Assembly: GCA_934636465.1 (NCBI GenBank)
Contig: CAKUAR010000025.1
Span: forward strand, 1 to 27,886
Length of the DNA stretch: 27,886 nt
Reading direction: 5' to 3'
Source: an uncultured Muribaculaceae bacterium
Lineage (GTDB): Bacteria; Bacteroidota; Bacteroidia; Bacteroidales; Muribaculaceae
The notes under the pieces are model-generated. The model did not search any database. It was not told the origin of the DNA and was given only the letters and a program-made list of their open reading frames with translations. The translations under genes and the position numbers were made by a program. Positions 15,423 through 24,130 of this stretch are shown in pieces (position 1 is the stretch's first letter; the number at the start of each line of letters is the position of its first letter).

Positions 15423-16208
15423 ATGATAGAGGTTAAGCATGTAAATAAGACTTTTGACGACCGTCAGGTGCTTTTTGATATAAATGCCACCTTTTTTGAC
15501 GGCAAGGTGAATTTGATAATAGGCCAGAGCGGTTCGGGAAAGACTGTGCTCATGAAGAGTGTGGTGGGCCTGCATCACCCAGAAGTGGGCGAGATATTGT
15601 TTGACGGCCGCGACATAGTGAAGATGGACCGTAAGCAAATCAAGGAGCTGCGCAAGGAAATAGGCATGCTGTTTCAAGGCTCGGCGCTGTTTGACAGCGA
15701 AACGGTGCTTGGCAATGTGATGTTTCCGCTGGTGATGTTCTCAGACATGTCGGCTGCTGAGCAGCGTGAACGTGCGCAATTCTGCATTGACCGTGTGAAT
15801 TTGACCGGTTCGGAGAACAAATATCCGTCGGAGTTGAGCGGTGGCATGCAGAAACGTGCAGCCATAGCGCGCGCCATATCCTTGAATCCGCGCTACTTGT
15901 TTTGCGACGAGCCAAACTCCGGACTTGACCCCAAGACGTCAATCGTGATTGACGACCTGCTTTTTGACATCACGCACGAGTATGACATCACCACCGTAAT
16001 CAACACCCACGACATGAACTCGGTGATGGGAATTGGCGAGAACATTGTGTTCATAAACCACGGACATGTGGGGTGGATTGGCAACAAGGAGCAGATATAT
16101 GACGTTGACAACGATGACTTGAACAACTTTGTGTTTGCGACCGACCTGTTTGCCGATGTGAGGAAATATCGCTTGCAGCACGGCTACAGCAAAACCAAGG
16201 GCCGCTGA
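15423..16208 (+). CDS. mlaF: MlaF-family ABC transporter ATPase
   Basis: A 261-residue ATPase that energises the MlaE permease. Walker A GQSGSGKTV (34-42), Q-loop Gln85 (GMLFQGSALFDSETV), signature LSGGM (138-142), Walker B YLFCDE (158-163) and switch His196 (NTHDMNS). The GSALFDS and LSGGMQKRAAIARA wording is typical of MlaF rather than of other ABC ATPases. A good ribosome-binding site, GAGGGGAG, sits 7 bases before the start. It ends in a bidirectional terminator shared with thiL. Confidence 0.92.
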   Translation: MIEVKHVNKTFDDRQVLFDINATFFDGKVNLIIGQSGSGKTVLMKSVVGLHHPEVGEILFDGRDIVKMDRKQIKELRKEIGMLFQGSALFDSETVLGNVMFPLVMFSDMSAAEQRERAQFCIDRVNLTGSENKYPSELSGGMQKRAAIARAISLNPRYLFCDEPNSGLDPKTSIVIDDLLFDITHEYDITTVINTHDMNSVMGIGENIVFINHGHVGWIGNKEQIYDVDNDDLNNFVFATDLFADVRKYRLQHGYSKTKGR

Positions 16209-16237
16209 AAAAACAGTCTGGGCATGATAAAAGAAAC

Positions 16238-16280
16238 AGCATCGGGGGTGAACCAAGTGGTTTAACCCCGATGCTTATTT
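16238..16280. terminator. bidirectional terminator between mlaF and thiL
   Basis: AGCATCGGGG (16238-16247) and CCCCGATGCT (16266-16275) form a perfect 10-bp stem, and the inner TGAACCA/TGGTTTA extends it almost to the loop. It is followed by TATTTT on the plus strand and GTTTCTTTT on the minus strand, serving the convergent mlaF and thiL genes. Confidence 0.85.
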
Positions 16281-16328
16281 TGGGTGATTGAAATTCTTTT
16301 TGCCGATAGAGTTAGATTGTTCAATCTT

Positions 16329-17369
16329 CTATTTTGAGGAGGTGAAGGCGTTCCAGCCTTGTGCCTTGAGCTCTATCTCATTGTCGTCGCGCGACACCAT
16401 GTAGTGGCCTAATTCGGGCTTGGTGATGCGTCCTATGAGTTTGACTGTGGTCATTTGCTCCACTTTCTCATGCTCTGTGAGCGGCACTGTGAAAAGCAGC
16501 TCATAGTCCTCGCCGCCATTCATGGCAGCGGTGATGAGGTTCATATTGAGTTCCTCGGCCATGATAGCCGTCTGATAGTCGATAGGAATTCGGTCTTCAT
16601 ACACGCGGCAACCGCACTTGCTGTCGTGGCAAATGTGGAGAAGCTCGCTCGACAGGCCGTCGCTCACGTCCATCATGGCTGTGGGGTGAATGTCGAGGTT
16701 TCTGATTTCTTCAATCACGTCTCGCCTTGCTTCGGGCTTGAGTTGACGCTCAAGAATGTATTCCTTGCCGGCAAAGTCGGGCTGGAAGTCCTTTTGTCCG
16801 TCGGAAGCCACACGCTCGCGCTCAAGCAGCTGCAAGCCCATGTAGGCAGCTCCCAGGTCACCGCTCACGCAGATGAGGTCGGTGTCGTGCGCGCCATTGC
16901 GATAGACGATTTTGCCCTCCTCACCCTCGCCAATGCAGGTGACGCTGATAATCAAGCCTGTGACCGACGCAGAGGTGTCGCCGCCCACGAGGTCAACTCC
17001 ATATTCCTTGCAAGCCAGATAGATGCCGGAGTAAAGCTCATTGATGTGCTCCACGGTGAAGCGTTTGGATATGCCAAGTGACACGGTGATTTGCTTGGGT
17101 ATGCCGTTCATGGCATAAACGTCGCTGAAATTGACCACGGCGGCCTTATAGCCGAGGTGCTTGAGCGGTGTGTAGGTGAGGTCGAAGTGTATGCCTTCGA
17201 GCAGGAGGTCGGTGGTGACGAGTGTCTTTTTGTCGCCATAGTTGAGCACGGCGCAATCGTCGCCCACTCCAAGCTCGGTGGAGGCGTTCTTGACCTTGAA
17301 GTCGCGGGTCATTTTGTCAATAAGCCCGAACTCGCCCAGTGTGGATATTTCTGTTTCGTTCTCGCTCAT
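16329..17369 (-). CDS. thiL: thiamine-monophosphate kinase
   Basis: A 346-residue enzyme that phosphorylates thiamine monophosphate to thiamine diphosphate, the last step of cofactor synthesis. Motifs in order: GVGDDCAVL (34-42), TTDLLLEGIHFD (52-63), VNFSDVYAMNG (79-89), LVGGDTSAS, MMDVSDGLSSEL and GGEDYELLF, all characteristic of ThiL. Its ATG overlaps the punA stop by one base (TAATG), with GAGGAG just upstream, so the two are translationally coupled. It is last of the minus-strand run sppA - lpxK - punA - thiL, ending at the terminator at 16238-16280. No other thiamine gene is nearby. Confidence 0.95.
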   Translation of the reverse strand: MSENETEISTLGEFGLIDKMTRDFKVKNASTELGVGDDCAVLNYGDKKTLVTTDLLLEGIHFDLTYTPLKHLGYKAAVVNFSDVYAMNGIPKQITVSLGISKRFTVEHINELYSGIYLACKEYGVDLVGGDTSASVTGLIISVTCIGEGEEGKIVYRNGAHDTDLICVSGDLGAAYMGLQLLERERVASDGQKDFQPDFAGKEYILERQLKPEARRDVIEEIRNLDIHPTAMMDVSDGLSSELLHICHDSKCGCRVYEDRIPIDYQTAIMAEELNMNLITAAMNGGEDYELLFTVPLTEHEKVEQMTTVKLIGRITKPELGHYMVSRDDNEIELKAQGWNAFTSSK

Positions 17370-18208
17370 TATAACTCCTCAAACTGGTTGATGATTTCCT
17401 TCATGATGAATGACATGCGAGGCTCGGCTGCGGCTGCGGCTTTCTGCACCTCTTCGTGCGACACTTTTTCCACTATGCCGTCGATGCCGAGGTCGGTTAT
17501 TACCGACATGCCGAACACTTCCATGCCGGCGTGGTTGGCCACGATGACTTCAGGCACAGTGCTCATGCCCACGGCGTCGCCGCCAATCACATGGAAATAG
17601 TGATACTCGGCAGGAGTCTCAAACGTGGGGCCTTGTGTGCCCACATACACGCCCTCCACGAGACGAATGTCGTTGGCCTTGGCAATCTCTTTGGCTTTGG
17701 CTATGAGTCGCTCGCTATAGGCGTGTCCCATGCCAGGGAAACGCGGACCAAGCACATCGTAGTTGTGGCCATGGAGCGGGTGTTCCGGGAAGAGGTTGAT
17801 GTGGTCGTTGATAATCATGAGGTCGCCAATATTGAAGTTGGGGTTCATGCCGCCGGCGGCGTTTGACACAAAGAGTGTCTTTACACCGAGAGCCTTCATT
17901 ACGCGCACAGGGAAAGTAACCTCCTTCATGGAGTAGCCCTCATAGAAGTGGAAACGGCCCTGCATGGCCATGATGTATTTGTTGCCAAGATTGCCAAAGA
18001 TGAGTCTGCCCTTATGTCCCTCAACGGTGGATACTGGGAAGTTGGGTATGTCGGTGTAGGAGATGGCGGTTTCAATCTTGATGTGGTCAACAAGCTCGCC
18101 AAGGCCAGTTCCGAGGATAATGGCTGTTTTTGGCAGGTGATTTACTTTAGATTTGATGTAATAGGCTGTTTCGTTGATTTTGTCAAGCCAGTTAATTTCT
18201 TCAATCAT
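17369..18208 (-). CDS. punA: purine nucleoside phosphorylase, trimeric (PNP/MTAP) family
   Basis: A 279-residue enzyme that splits purine nucleosides with phosphate (purine salvage). Motifs: ILGTGLGEL (31-39), GHKGRLIFG (64-72), MQGRFHFYEGY (82-92), NAAGGMNPNF (116-125), GPTFETPAE (193-201) and VGMSTVPE (213-220). The phosphate and ribose sites are complete. At the base-recognition position, where human PNP has Asn243 and MTAP an Asp, this protein has Asp239 (ITDLG), while the PNP-type Glu197 is kept. That may widen or shift specificity toward 6-aminopurines. It is 46 bases after lpxK and overlaps thiL by one base. Confidence 0.92.
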   Translation of the reverse strand: MIEEINWLDKINETAYYIKSKVNHLPKTAIILGTGLGELVDHIKIETAISYTDIPNFPVSTVEGHKGRLIFGNLGNKYIMAMQGRFHFYEGYSMKEVTFPVRVMKALGVKTLFVSNAAGGMNPNFNIGDLMIINDHINLFPEHPLHGHNYDVLGPRFPGMGHAYSERLIAKAKEIAKANDIRLVEGVYVGTQGPTFETPAEYHYFHVIGGDAVGMSTVPEVIVANHAGMEVFGMSVITDLGIDGIVEKVSHEEVQKAAAAAEPRMSFIMKEIINQFEEL

Positions 18209-18254
18209 AGCTGTGGAAATTGAATTGTGTTATATAAGTTTTGTTGTTTTCTAT

Positions 18255-19394
18255 TTATTCGTAGTCGGAATAGAGGTCGGTGCCAGTGCCGGCTTCAATT
18301 TTCTTTATCAGCTCGGTGATGATGTCACGGTCCTCATAGTTCAAGAAGCCCACTCTGATGGGAATGTAGTAAATGATGTTGCGCAACTCGGGTGGAAAAT
18401 AGGGGTTGTTGAGTATGCGCACAGCGTCTTTCTCGGTGGTGAGTATGAACTTTTGCTTGCCCTCAAGTTTGTTGAAAAACTTGGCGATATAGTTGAAATC
18501 CTCGCGCGTAAAGTTGTGGTGGTCGTCGAAATGAATTACTTTAATCTTGGCCTGGAAACTCTTGAGATAGAGCACAAACGTGCGCGGATTGGATATGCCG
18601 GTGATGCCTAAAATGGAGTCGTCAGGCGTGAGCCGTGTGAGCGACGTGAGCGTGGGGTGGCTGATGGGGAAAACCGGTAAGGGGTTGGCGTAGCGAATGT
18701 TGGAGAAAAACAGCTGCTGTGCCGGATAGAGGTCGAGGTTTTCCTTCATCATGCGAATATCCACAGGCTTTATGTCGGTGGGGCATTTGGTGACCACCAC
18801 AAAGTCGGCACGGAGAAGCGCGCTTAGCGGCTCGCGCAAGAAACCCAGGGGCAGCAACTTGTCGCGGAAAGGCGGACGGTTGAAGTCAACCAGCACAATG
18901 TTGACTTTTGGCTTTACATAGCGGTGCTGAAAAGCGTCGTCGAGCACAAACAGGTTGATGTCGGGGTTGATTTTCAGCATTTCGCGTATGCCTTTGCAGC
19001 GGTCCTCGCACACGGCAAGGGTAATCAAGCCGTTGAACTTGTGGAAAATCTGGTAAGGCTCATCGCCTATGTCTTTTGGCGAGAGGGTGGAGGTGGCAAG
19101 AATGAAGCCGTGGGTGGAGCGCTTGTAGCCGCGGCTCAGCACGCCAATTTTGTATTTGCGGCACAGGTGCTCGATTATGTACTCCACGTGTGGGGTTTTG
19201 CCTGTTCCGCCCACGGTTATGTTTCCCACCGACACCACCGGCACATCGAATGAGTGCTGCTTTAGTATGCCGGCATAGAACATGAGGTTGCGCAGCCACA
19301 CTCCAGCACCATAGCACCACGAGAACGGGGTGAGAATGGCGTTGACTATAGTCTTGCGCTGCTCTTTGTTGAATATTTTGGAGAAATCAATCAC
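18255..19394 (-). CDS. lpxK: tetraacyldisaccharide 4'-kinase
   Basis: A 379-residue membrane-associated kinase that adds the 4'-phosphate to the lipid A disaccharide. The N-terminal hydrophobic stretch (20-45) anchors it. The unusual early P-loop is SVGNITVGGTGKTPHVEY (55-72), then LSRGYKR, DDAFQHRY and LVDFNRPPFRDKLLPLGFLREP, all standard in LpxK. The C-terminal part holds FDDHHNF and TTEKDAVR. It lies 12 bases after sppA, so it is probably co-transcribed. Its presence next to lptB elsewhere in the window fits a Gram-negative envelope. Confidence 0.95.
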   Translation of the reverse strand: MIDFSKIFNKEQRKTIVNAILTPFSWCYGAGVWLRNLMFYAGILKQHSFDVPVVSVGNITVGGTGKTPHVEYIIEHLCRKYKIGVLSRGYKRSTHGFILATSTLSPKDIGDEPYQIFHKFNGLITLAVCEDRCKGIREMLKINPDINLFVLDDAFQHRYVKPKVNIVLVDFNRPPFRDKLLPLGFLREPLSALLRADFVVVTKCPTDIKPVDIRMMKENLDLYPAQQLFFSNIRYANPLPVFPISHPTLTSLTRLTPDDSILGITGISNPRTFVLYLKSFQAKIKVIHFDDHHNFTREDFNYIAKFFNKLEGKQKFILTTEKDAVRILNNPYFPPELRNIIYYIPIRVGFLNYEDRDIITELIKKIEAGTGTDLYSDYE

Positions 19395-19406
19395 TCTAGT
19401 TTGTTG

Positions 19407-21194
19407 TTATTCTATGTTGACAGGTTGCATAATGCAAAGCACATGCTTGCGGCTGAGCAATGCCTCGGCTTGGCGATAGGTGTCGTAGATTATGCCAAAC
19501 CGCTCTTGAAGCTGCTTGTCGGCACGAGCGTCGGTGTATTTGTCGAGCAATTTGAGCCAACGGTTTTTGGCGTCGGGATAGGTGCCCACCTTGTAGTCGT
19601 CATCGTGGAGCTTTTCTTTTTTCGCTACCCAGCTTATGGCCTTGTCAAGGTTGCCAAACTCGTCAACGAGTCCTATTTTGAGTGCGCTCTTTCCGTCCCA
19701 CACACGACCCTCGGCAATGGTCTTGATGGAGTCTTGCGACACCTTGCGACCGTTGGCGCAGCGAGAAGTGAAGAGGTCGTAGCCTCGATTAATCATGTTT
19801 TGCATGGCTGCGCGCTGCACTGGCGTCAGTGGGTTGGTGAGAACACCGAAGTCGGCGTTGGCGTTGGTCTTGACGGTGGAAATGTTGACTTGGAGCTTAT
19901 TGTTGACAATGCCGCTCAAATTGGGTATCATGCCAAATATGCCGATGCTGCCTGTGATTGTGGTTGGCTCGGCAAAGATGCGCTCTCCGCCGCAGGATAT
20001 GTAGTAGCCGCCCGATGCAGCATAATCGCCCATCGACACGGCAAACGTCTTGCCAGATTTTTTGAAGTCGTCGAGAGCCTTCCATATTTGCTCTGACCCA
20101 AAGGCGCTGCCGCCAGGAGAGTTGACTCTAAGCACAAGTCCTGCCACGTCTTTGTCGTTCTCAAGGTCTTGTATGGTTTCAACCAACTCTTCGGAGTCGA
20201 TTCCGCTGCCTGACTGACCGTCTATTTCGCCCACGGCATAAACCACGGCAATCTCTTTAGAGCCTTTCGACGAGTCGTCGGTGCTGCTGGCGAGGTCTTG
20301 CGGCGAAACGAGGTTGAGGTCGTCGTCGAGGTCAACCTTGGTGAGCTTTTTGAGCTTGTTCTCAAACTCGCGGCGGTAGCAAATGCCGTCGATTAAGCGG
20401 TAGCTCTTGAGGGTGTCGGCAGGAAGTGTCATCACTATGCCGTCGGCAATCTGGTTGAGGCGTGCCGTCGAGAGTTTGCGGCTCTGGGCGATGGAATCGA
20501 CCATGTTGCTCCAGATGCTGCCCAGATAGTGCTCTTGTTGCAAACGGTTGGCAGGGCTGATGCTGTCAATCATGTAAGGCTCAACCGCGCTCTTGAATGT
20601 GCCCACTCTTATCACTTGCATTTCAATGCCGAGCTTGTCGAGCAACTTCTTGGGATAGGCAATGGTGGCAGCGAGTCCGTGAATATCAACGGCTCCCACG
20701 GGGTTGAGGAATATGCTGTCGGCCACAGAAGCCACATAGTAGTCTGATTGGCTTATGCCGTCGTTGCCATAGGCATAGATGAACTTTGATGACTGCTTCT
20801 TGAATTTTGACAAGGTGGAGCGCAACTCAAACAGGGTGGCAGGTGAGGCTGCCACGCCCTCGCAGTTGATGTAGATGCCCTTTATATTTTTGTTGTCTTT
20901 TGCTTCGTCGATGGCCTTGGTGAGCACGTCAAGACTTGCCGACTCAGAGAGGTCTCCGTCTTGAATCAAAGCGAGTGGATTGATGTCGTCGAGGCCGCTG
21001 CGCTCATTTATTTGGCCGGAAAGGTCGATGTAGAGTAGTGAATTATTCTTGACATTGACGGTTTGCGAACCCATTGAAGCCATTGAGCCAAAGATGGCGA
21101 AGCTCATGATTACTGAGGCAATGGTGAAAAATGTGAGTGCGAGCCACACTCCAACGAATGAGCCGCAAACAATCAAAATAAATTTCTTCATCAT
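19407..21194 (-). CDS. sppA: signal peptide peptidase SppA, 67K type
   Basis: A 595-residue inner-membrane serine protease that degrades released signal peptides. One N-terminal membrane segment (about 6-36) is followed by two tandem protease-like repeats. The catalytic lysine is Lys201 (GTFKSAVEPY) in the first repeat and the catalytic serine is Ser394 (YAASGGYYIS) in the second, matching the Lys/Ser dyad of E. coli SppA. VNSPGGSAFGSE (358-369) and the ITGSIGIFG block support the assignment. It is first of the run sppA - lpxK - punA - thiL. A possible start one codon later (MKKF) cannot be excluded. Confidence 0.93.
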   Translation of the reverse strand: MMKKFILIVCGSFVGVWLALTFFTIASVIMSFAIFGSMASMGSQTVNVKNNSLLYIDLSGQINERSGLDDINPLALIQDGDLSESASLDVLTKAIDEAKDNKNIKGIYINCEGVAASPATLFELRSTLSKFKKQSSKFIYAYGNDGISQSDYYVASVADSIFLNPVGAVDIHGLAATIAYPKKLLDKLGIEMQVIRVGTFKSAVEPYMIDSISPANRLQQEHYLGSIWSNMVDSIAQSRKLSTARLNQIADGIVMTLPADTLKSYRLIDGICYRREFENKLKKLTKVDLDDDLNLVSPQDLASSTDDSSKGSKEIAVVYAVGEIDGQSGSGIDSEELVETIQDLENDKDVAGLVLRVNSPGGSAFGSEQIWKALDDFKKSGKTFAVSMGDYAASGGYYISCGGERIFAEPTTITGSIGIFGMIPNLSGIVNNKLQVNISTVKTNANADFGVLTNPLTPVQRAAMQNMINRGYDLFTSRCANGRKVSQDSIKTIAEGRVWDGKSALKIGLVDEFGNLDKAISWVAKKEKLHDDDYKVGTYPDAKNRWLKLLDKYTDARADKQLQERFGIIYDTYRQAEALLSRKHVLCIMQPVNIE

Positions 21195-21232
21195 GACGAT
21201 AAAATGTTAGTAACGTTTTTGTCTTTTTGGCG

Positions 21233-21240
21233 CAAAGCTA
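21233..21240 (-). promoter_or_regulatory. probable -7 element of the sppA operon
   Basis: TAGCTTTG on the minus strand, 39 bases before the sppA start. The nearest upstream TTG is 26 bases away, longer than usual, so the -33 element is uncertain. Confidence 0.4.
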
Positions 21241-21367
21241 AGTACTGTGAACAGAGCTTAACTTGCCAATTATACAAAGTTATAAATATTTTATCAATCA
21301 GTACGTTAAAACAAAGCAGATTTTTCTGGCAGCTGCTTGTTTTTGAGCTTTTTTGCAACTGTGGAAT

Positions 21368-21404
21368 AAAAAATGCTTCACCATTCGGAATGAAAAGTGA
21401 AGCA
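21368..21404 (-). terminator. terminator after murF
   Basis: On the minus strand TGCTTCAC (21397-21404) pairs with GTGAAGCA (21374-21381), an 8-bp stem, followed at once by TTTTTTATTCC. It lies about 33 bases after the murF stop. Confidence 0.75.
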
Positions 21405-21436
21405 ATGATATGAAAAGCTGATTTTTTTGTGTGGAG

Positions 21437-22810
21437 TTACTTTTCTTTCAGGGCACTGACAATTTGTGCAAAGCCCATGAAATGCGATGCCTTGACAAGC
21501 ACAGTGTCGCCTTTGCGCAGCAGGTTGTCGAGCTGTGAGAGCAAATCGTCTTTTGTGGCAAAATGATGAACCACTTTAGTGGGGTTGCCGGCCTTGATGG
21601 CGCTGGCTATGCTCTCGCTCAACGGTCCTACGCACAAAAATGAGTCGATGCGCAGCTTAGCGGCGTAGGAGCCCACGTCGGCATGCAACTGGCGTTCGTT
21701 GGCACCAAGTTCGCCCATGTCGCCAAGAATGGCAACCTTGCGCGTTTCGGCGTCTTGAAGTGCGCATAGTGAGGCTTTCATCGACACCGGGTTGGCGTTG
21801 TAACAGTCATCGATCATGGTGAAAGTGCCAGTCTTAATGATGCTGAAACGGCCGGCAAGAGATTCGTTGGCCTCAATGCCAGCCTTGATTTGTGAGAGCG
21901 TGAGTCCGTAGGCGATGCCTGCGGCGGCGGCTGCCAGGGCGTTGAGCACCATGTGTTTGCCAGGCATGGCCACGGTCACGTCGTCGATGATGCCGACTGG
22001 TGTGTGCAAGTGGCATTTTGTGCCCTTGAGCCCCAGACTTTGCATATTGTCGGCCCAAAAGTCGTTTGTGGCATCAAATCCAAAAGTGTGCGGCTTTATG
22101 CCCTGCACGTCTTTTATGGTTGATAGCTTGTCGTCGTCGCCATTGACAATGATTGTGGCGTCTGGCTCAATGAAGTCGAAAATCTCGGATTTAGCTTTAA
22201 GAATTCCATCGCGAGTTTTGAGGTTCTCGAGGTGAGCGCAGCCTATGTTGGTCATGATGATGGTGTGCGGACGCGCAATCTTGGCCAAGCGGTGCATGTC
22301 GCCAAAATGGCTAATGCCCATTTCGAGCACGGCAATCTGGTCGTCGTCGCGCAGTCTGAACACCGTGAGAGGCAAGCCAAGCTCGTTGTTGAAATTGCCC
22401 TCGGTTTTGAGTACGCGGTATTTTTGACGCAGCACGCTGTAAACCATCTCTTTGGTGCTCGTTTTGCCCACGCTGCCGGTTATGCCAACCACAGGAATGT
22501 GGAGTTGCCTGAGATAGAACTCGGCAATGTCTTTGACCGCTTGAAGCGACGATTTCACCTGAATGTATGGGAAATCGTTGCCAGGAAGCTCGTGCTCCGA
22601 GATTACGGCCAGCGCGCCGCCGTCAATCACTTGTTTGATGAAATTGTGGCCGTCGGCCCTTTCGCCCTTGATGGCCACAAACAAGCCGCCTGGCTGCACT
22701 TTGCGGCTGTCGATTTCAATGGAGCTGACCTCGATGAGTTTTTTACTCTCGTCGCCGTGATATGTGCCAGCTGTGACGGCGGCAATGTTTTCTAAAGTGA
22801 GATTTTTCAT
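21437..22810 (-). CDS. murF: UDP-N-acetylmuramoyl-tripeptide--D-alanyl-D-alanine ligase
   Basis: A 457-residue cytoplasmic ligase that joins D-Ala-D-Ala to the UDP-MurNAc tripeptide. The N-terminal substrate domain has SIEIDSRKVQPGGLFVAIKG (30-49), the ATP loop is GITGSVGKTST (109-119), the central domain has MTNIGCAHLE and the C-terminal domain has DCYNANPVSMKASL and LGDMGELG. Length and motifs are normal. It is 29 bases after ddl, which makes the dipeptide it consumes. It is preceded by a strong AAGGAGG ribosome site (22820-22826), unusual for this phylum. Confidence 0.96.
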   Translation of the reverse strand: MKNLTLENIAAVTAGTYHGDESKKLIEVSSIEIDSRKVQPGGLFVAIKGERADGHNFIKQVIDGGALAVISEHELPGNDFPYIQVKSSLQAVKDIAEFYLRQLHIPVVGITGSVGKTSTKEMVYSVLRQKYRVLKTEGNFNNELGLPLTVFRLRDDDQIAVLEMGISHFGDMHRLAKIARPHTIIMTNIGCAHLENLKTRDGILKAKSEIFDFIEPDATIIVNGDDDKLSTIKDVQGIKPHTFGFDATNDFWADNMQSLGLKGTKCHLHTPVGIIDDVTVAMPGKHMVLNALAAAAAGIAYGLTLSQIKAGIEANESLAGRFSIIKTGTFTMIDDCYNANPVSMKASLCALQDAETRKVAILGDMGELGANERQLHADVGSYAAKLRIDSFLCVGPLSESIASAIKAGNPTKVVHHFATKDDLLSQLDNLLRKGDTVLVKASHFMGFAQIVSALKEK

Positions 22811-22819
22811 TTAGTTGCA

Positions 22820-22826
22820 CCTCCTT
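22820..22826 (-). promoter_or_regulatory. strong Shine-Dalgarno site of murF
   Basis: AAGGAGG on the minus strand, 9 bases before the murF ATG. Bacteroidetes rarely rely on such sites, so this fixes the start with confidence and suggests efficient translation relative to ddl. Confidence 0.6.
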
Positions 22827-22839
22827 GCGCAATCATCTG

Positions 22840-23877
22840 TCAGCAATCATATTTTTTGAGAGAAACCTCAATGAGCTTCTCGCACAGGTCTTCGTATGAC
22901 ATGCCGAGCACGGCGGCCTCTTGCGGAACAAGACTTGTGGCGGTCATGCCTGGGAGCGTGTTGGCCTCAAGCGCAAACATTTCGCCCTTGTCGTTCATGA
23001 TGAAGTCGATGCGGCCGTAGCCAGTGATGCCAAGCGCCTTGGCTGCCAACTCGGCATCGCACTGCATGCGTGATGTCTGCTCGGCTGTTATTTGTGCCGG
23101 GCAGGTCTCAACGGTGGAGCCTGCGGAATATTTGTTCTTGTAGTCGTAGAAGCCTTGTTTGGGGGCAATCTCAATCACAGGATAAGCCTTGCCATCGACC
23201 ACGGCAACCGAGAACTCGCGACCCTTTACATATTGCTCCACGAGCACATGGGCATCGTAGGAGAACGCCAACTCAAGCGATTTGGCATATTCGGCAGAGT
23301 CTTTGGCAATGGTTATGCCCACGCTTGAGCCTCCGCATGCCGGCTTGACCACGACGGGGTAGGTGAGTCCTTTGGCTTCGGGGTCGGTTTCGGCAGAGTG
23401 GCGTGTTATGGCAAATGCCTTTGCCGTGGGCACGTCGCAAGCCTGAAACAGGTGCTTGGTGAGCGTCTTGTCCATGGCAAGCGCACTGCTCAAGTAGTCG
23501 GTGCCTGAATATTTAATGCCGAGCAGGTCGAACGTGGCCTGAACCCTTCCGTCCTCGCCGTTAGCGCCATGCAAGGCAAGAAACACGAAATCGGCCTTTG
23601 AACATATGTCAATCACATTGGGGCCGAAAAACTCACGGCGTTGTGCCGCCATTTCCTTGATGCGGCCGTTAAAAGAGCTGATATAGGCGCTTGCTTTGTC
23701 AATGTCGTATTCCTCCGGGAAATAATTATTGCTGTCGGCTTCGGCGAAACCTGCAAAGACGTCAAGCAAAACGGCCTTGTGCCCCCTTGCTCTAAGGGCT
23801 TTGCAAACACCTGTTCCTGAAACGATTGAAACTTCCCTCTCGGTACTCGTACCTGCTGCTAAAACTACAATATTCAT
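22840..23877 (-). CDS. ddl: D-alanine--D-alanine ligase
   Basis: A 345-residue ATP-grasp ligase that forms D-Ala-D-Ala for peptidoglycan. The start MNIVVLAAG at 23877 is chosen; the frame runs eight codons further up but the family begins here. Glu15 (STEREVSIVSG), ALHGANGEDG (101-110), the glycine-rich GGSSVGI (182-188) and EANTLPGMT (304-312) are all intact. The omega-loop sequence FYDYKNKY (243-250) keeps the Tyr of dipeptide-making Ddl enzymes, so this is an ordinary D-Ala-D-Ala ligase, not a vancomycin-resistance D-Ala-D-Lac type. It is coupled to murF, 29 bases downstream. Confidence 0.95.
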   Translation of the reverse strand: MNIVVLAAGTSTEREVSIVSGTGVCKALRARGHKAVLLDVFAGFAEADSNNYFPEEYDIDKASAYISSFNGRIKEMAAQRREFFGPNVIDICSKADFVFLALHGANGEDGRVQATFDLLGIKYSGTDYLSSALAMDKTLTKHLFQACDVPTAKAFAITRHSAETDPEAKGLTYPVVVKPACGGSSVGITIAKDSAEYAKSLELAFSYDAHVLVEQYVKGREFSVAVVDGKAYPVIEIAPKQGFYDYKNKYSAGSTVETCPAQITAEQTSRMQCDAELAAKALGITGYGRIDFIMNDKGEMFALEANTLPGMTATSLVPQEAAVLGMSYEDLCEKLIEVSLKKYDC

Positions 23878-23978
23878 TTTTGTTATAAATGATAAAAACA
23901 ATGTTATTTCGTTTGGGTGCCGCTTGTGCGGCCAATTGTGGTAAGAGGCTCACTCGTAGCGAGTCTGAAACCAGTTTG

Positions 23979-23986
23979 CAAATATA
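23979..23986 (-). promoter_or_regulatory. probable -7 element of ddl-murF
   Basis: TATATTTG on the minus strand, about 100 bases upstream of the ddl start, without a clear -33 TTG. The resulting leader would contain two small hairpins: ACTCG/CGAGT (near 23952-23964) and GCCGC/GCGGC (near 23918-23932). Confidence 0.4.
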
Positions 23987-24028
23987 CGAATATTGGCACG
24001 ATTATCCTTTTTAGCTTTGGCATTAAAT

Positions 24029-24057
24029 CGTGACAAAATAGCATTGACGTGACAAAA
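24029..24057. repeat. 10-base direct repeat upstream of ligA
   Basis: CGTGACAAAA occurs at 24029-24038 and 24048-24057, 19 bases apart start to start, close to two turns of DNA. It lies in the 253-base gap between divergent ddl and ligA, so it could be a regulator site. No promoter for ligA with good spacing was found. Confidence 0.35.
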
Positions 24058-24130
24058 GTTTTTGCGGCGGGTGTGGCGTTTTGTGTGGGGAATTGACTAA
24101 CTTAGCAGAAAATAAAACGTGTTTTGAAAT

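Noticed and set aside
22840..23877. Possible vancomycin-type D-Ala-D-Lac ligase
   Set aside because: The FYDYKNKY loop keeps the Tyr of ordinary Ddl, and the neighbour is murF, not vanH or vanX.
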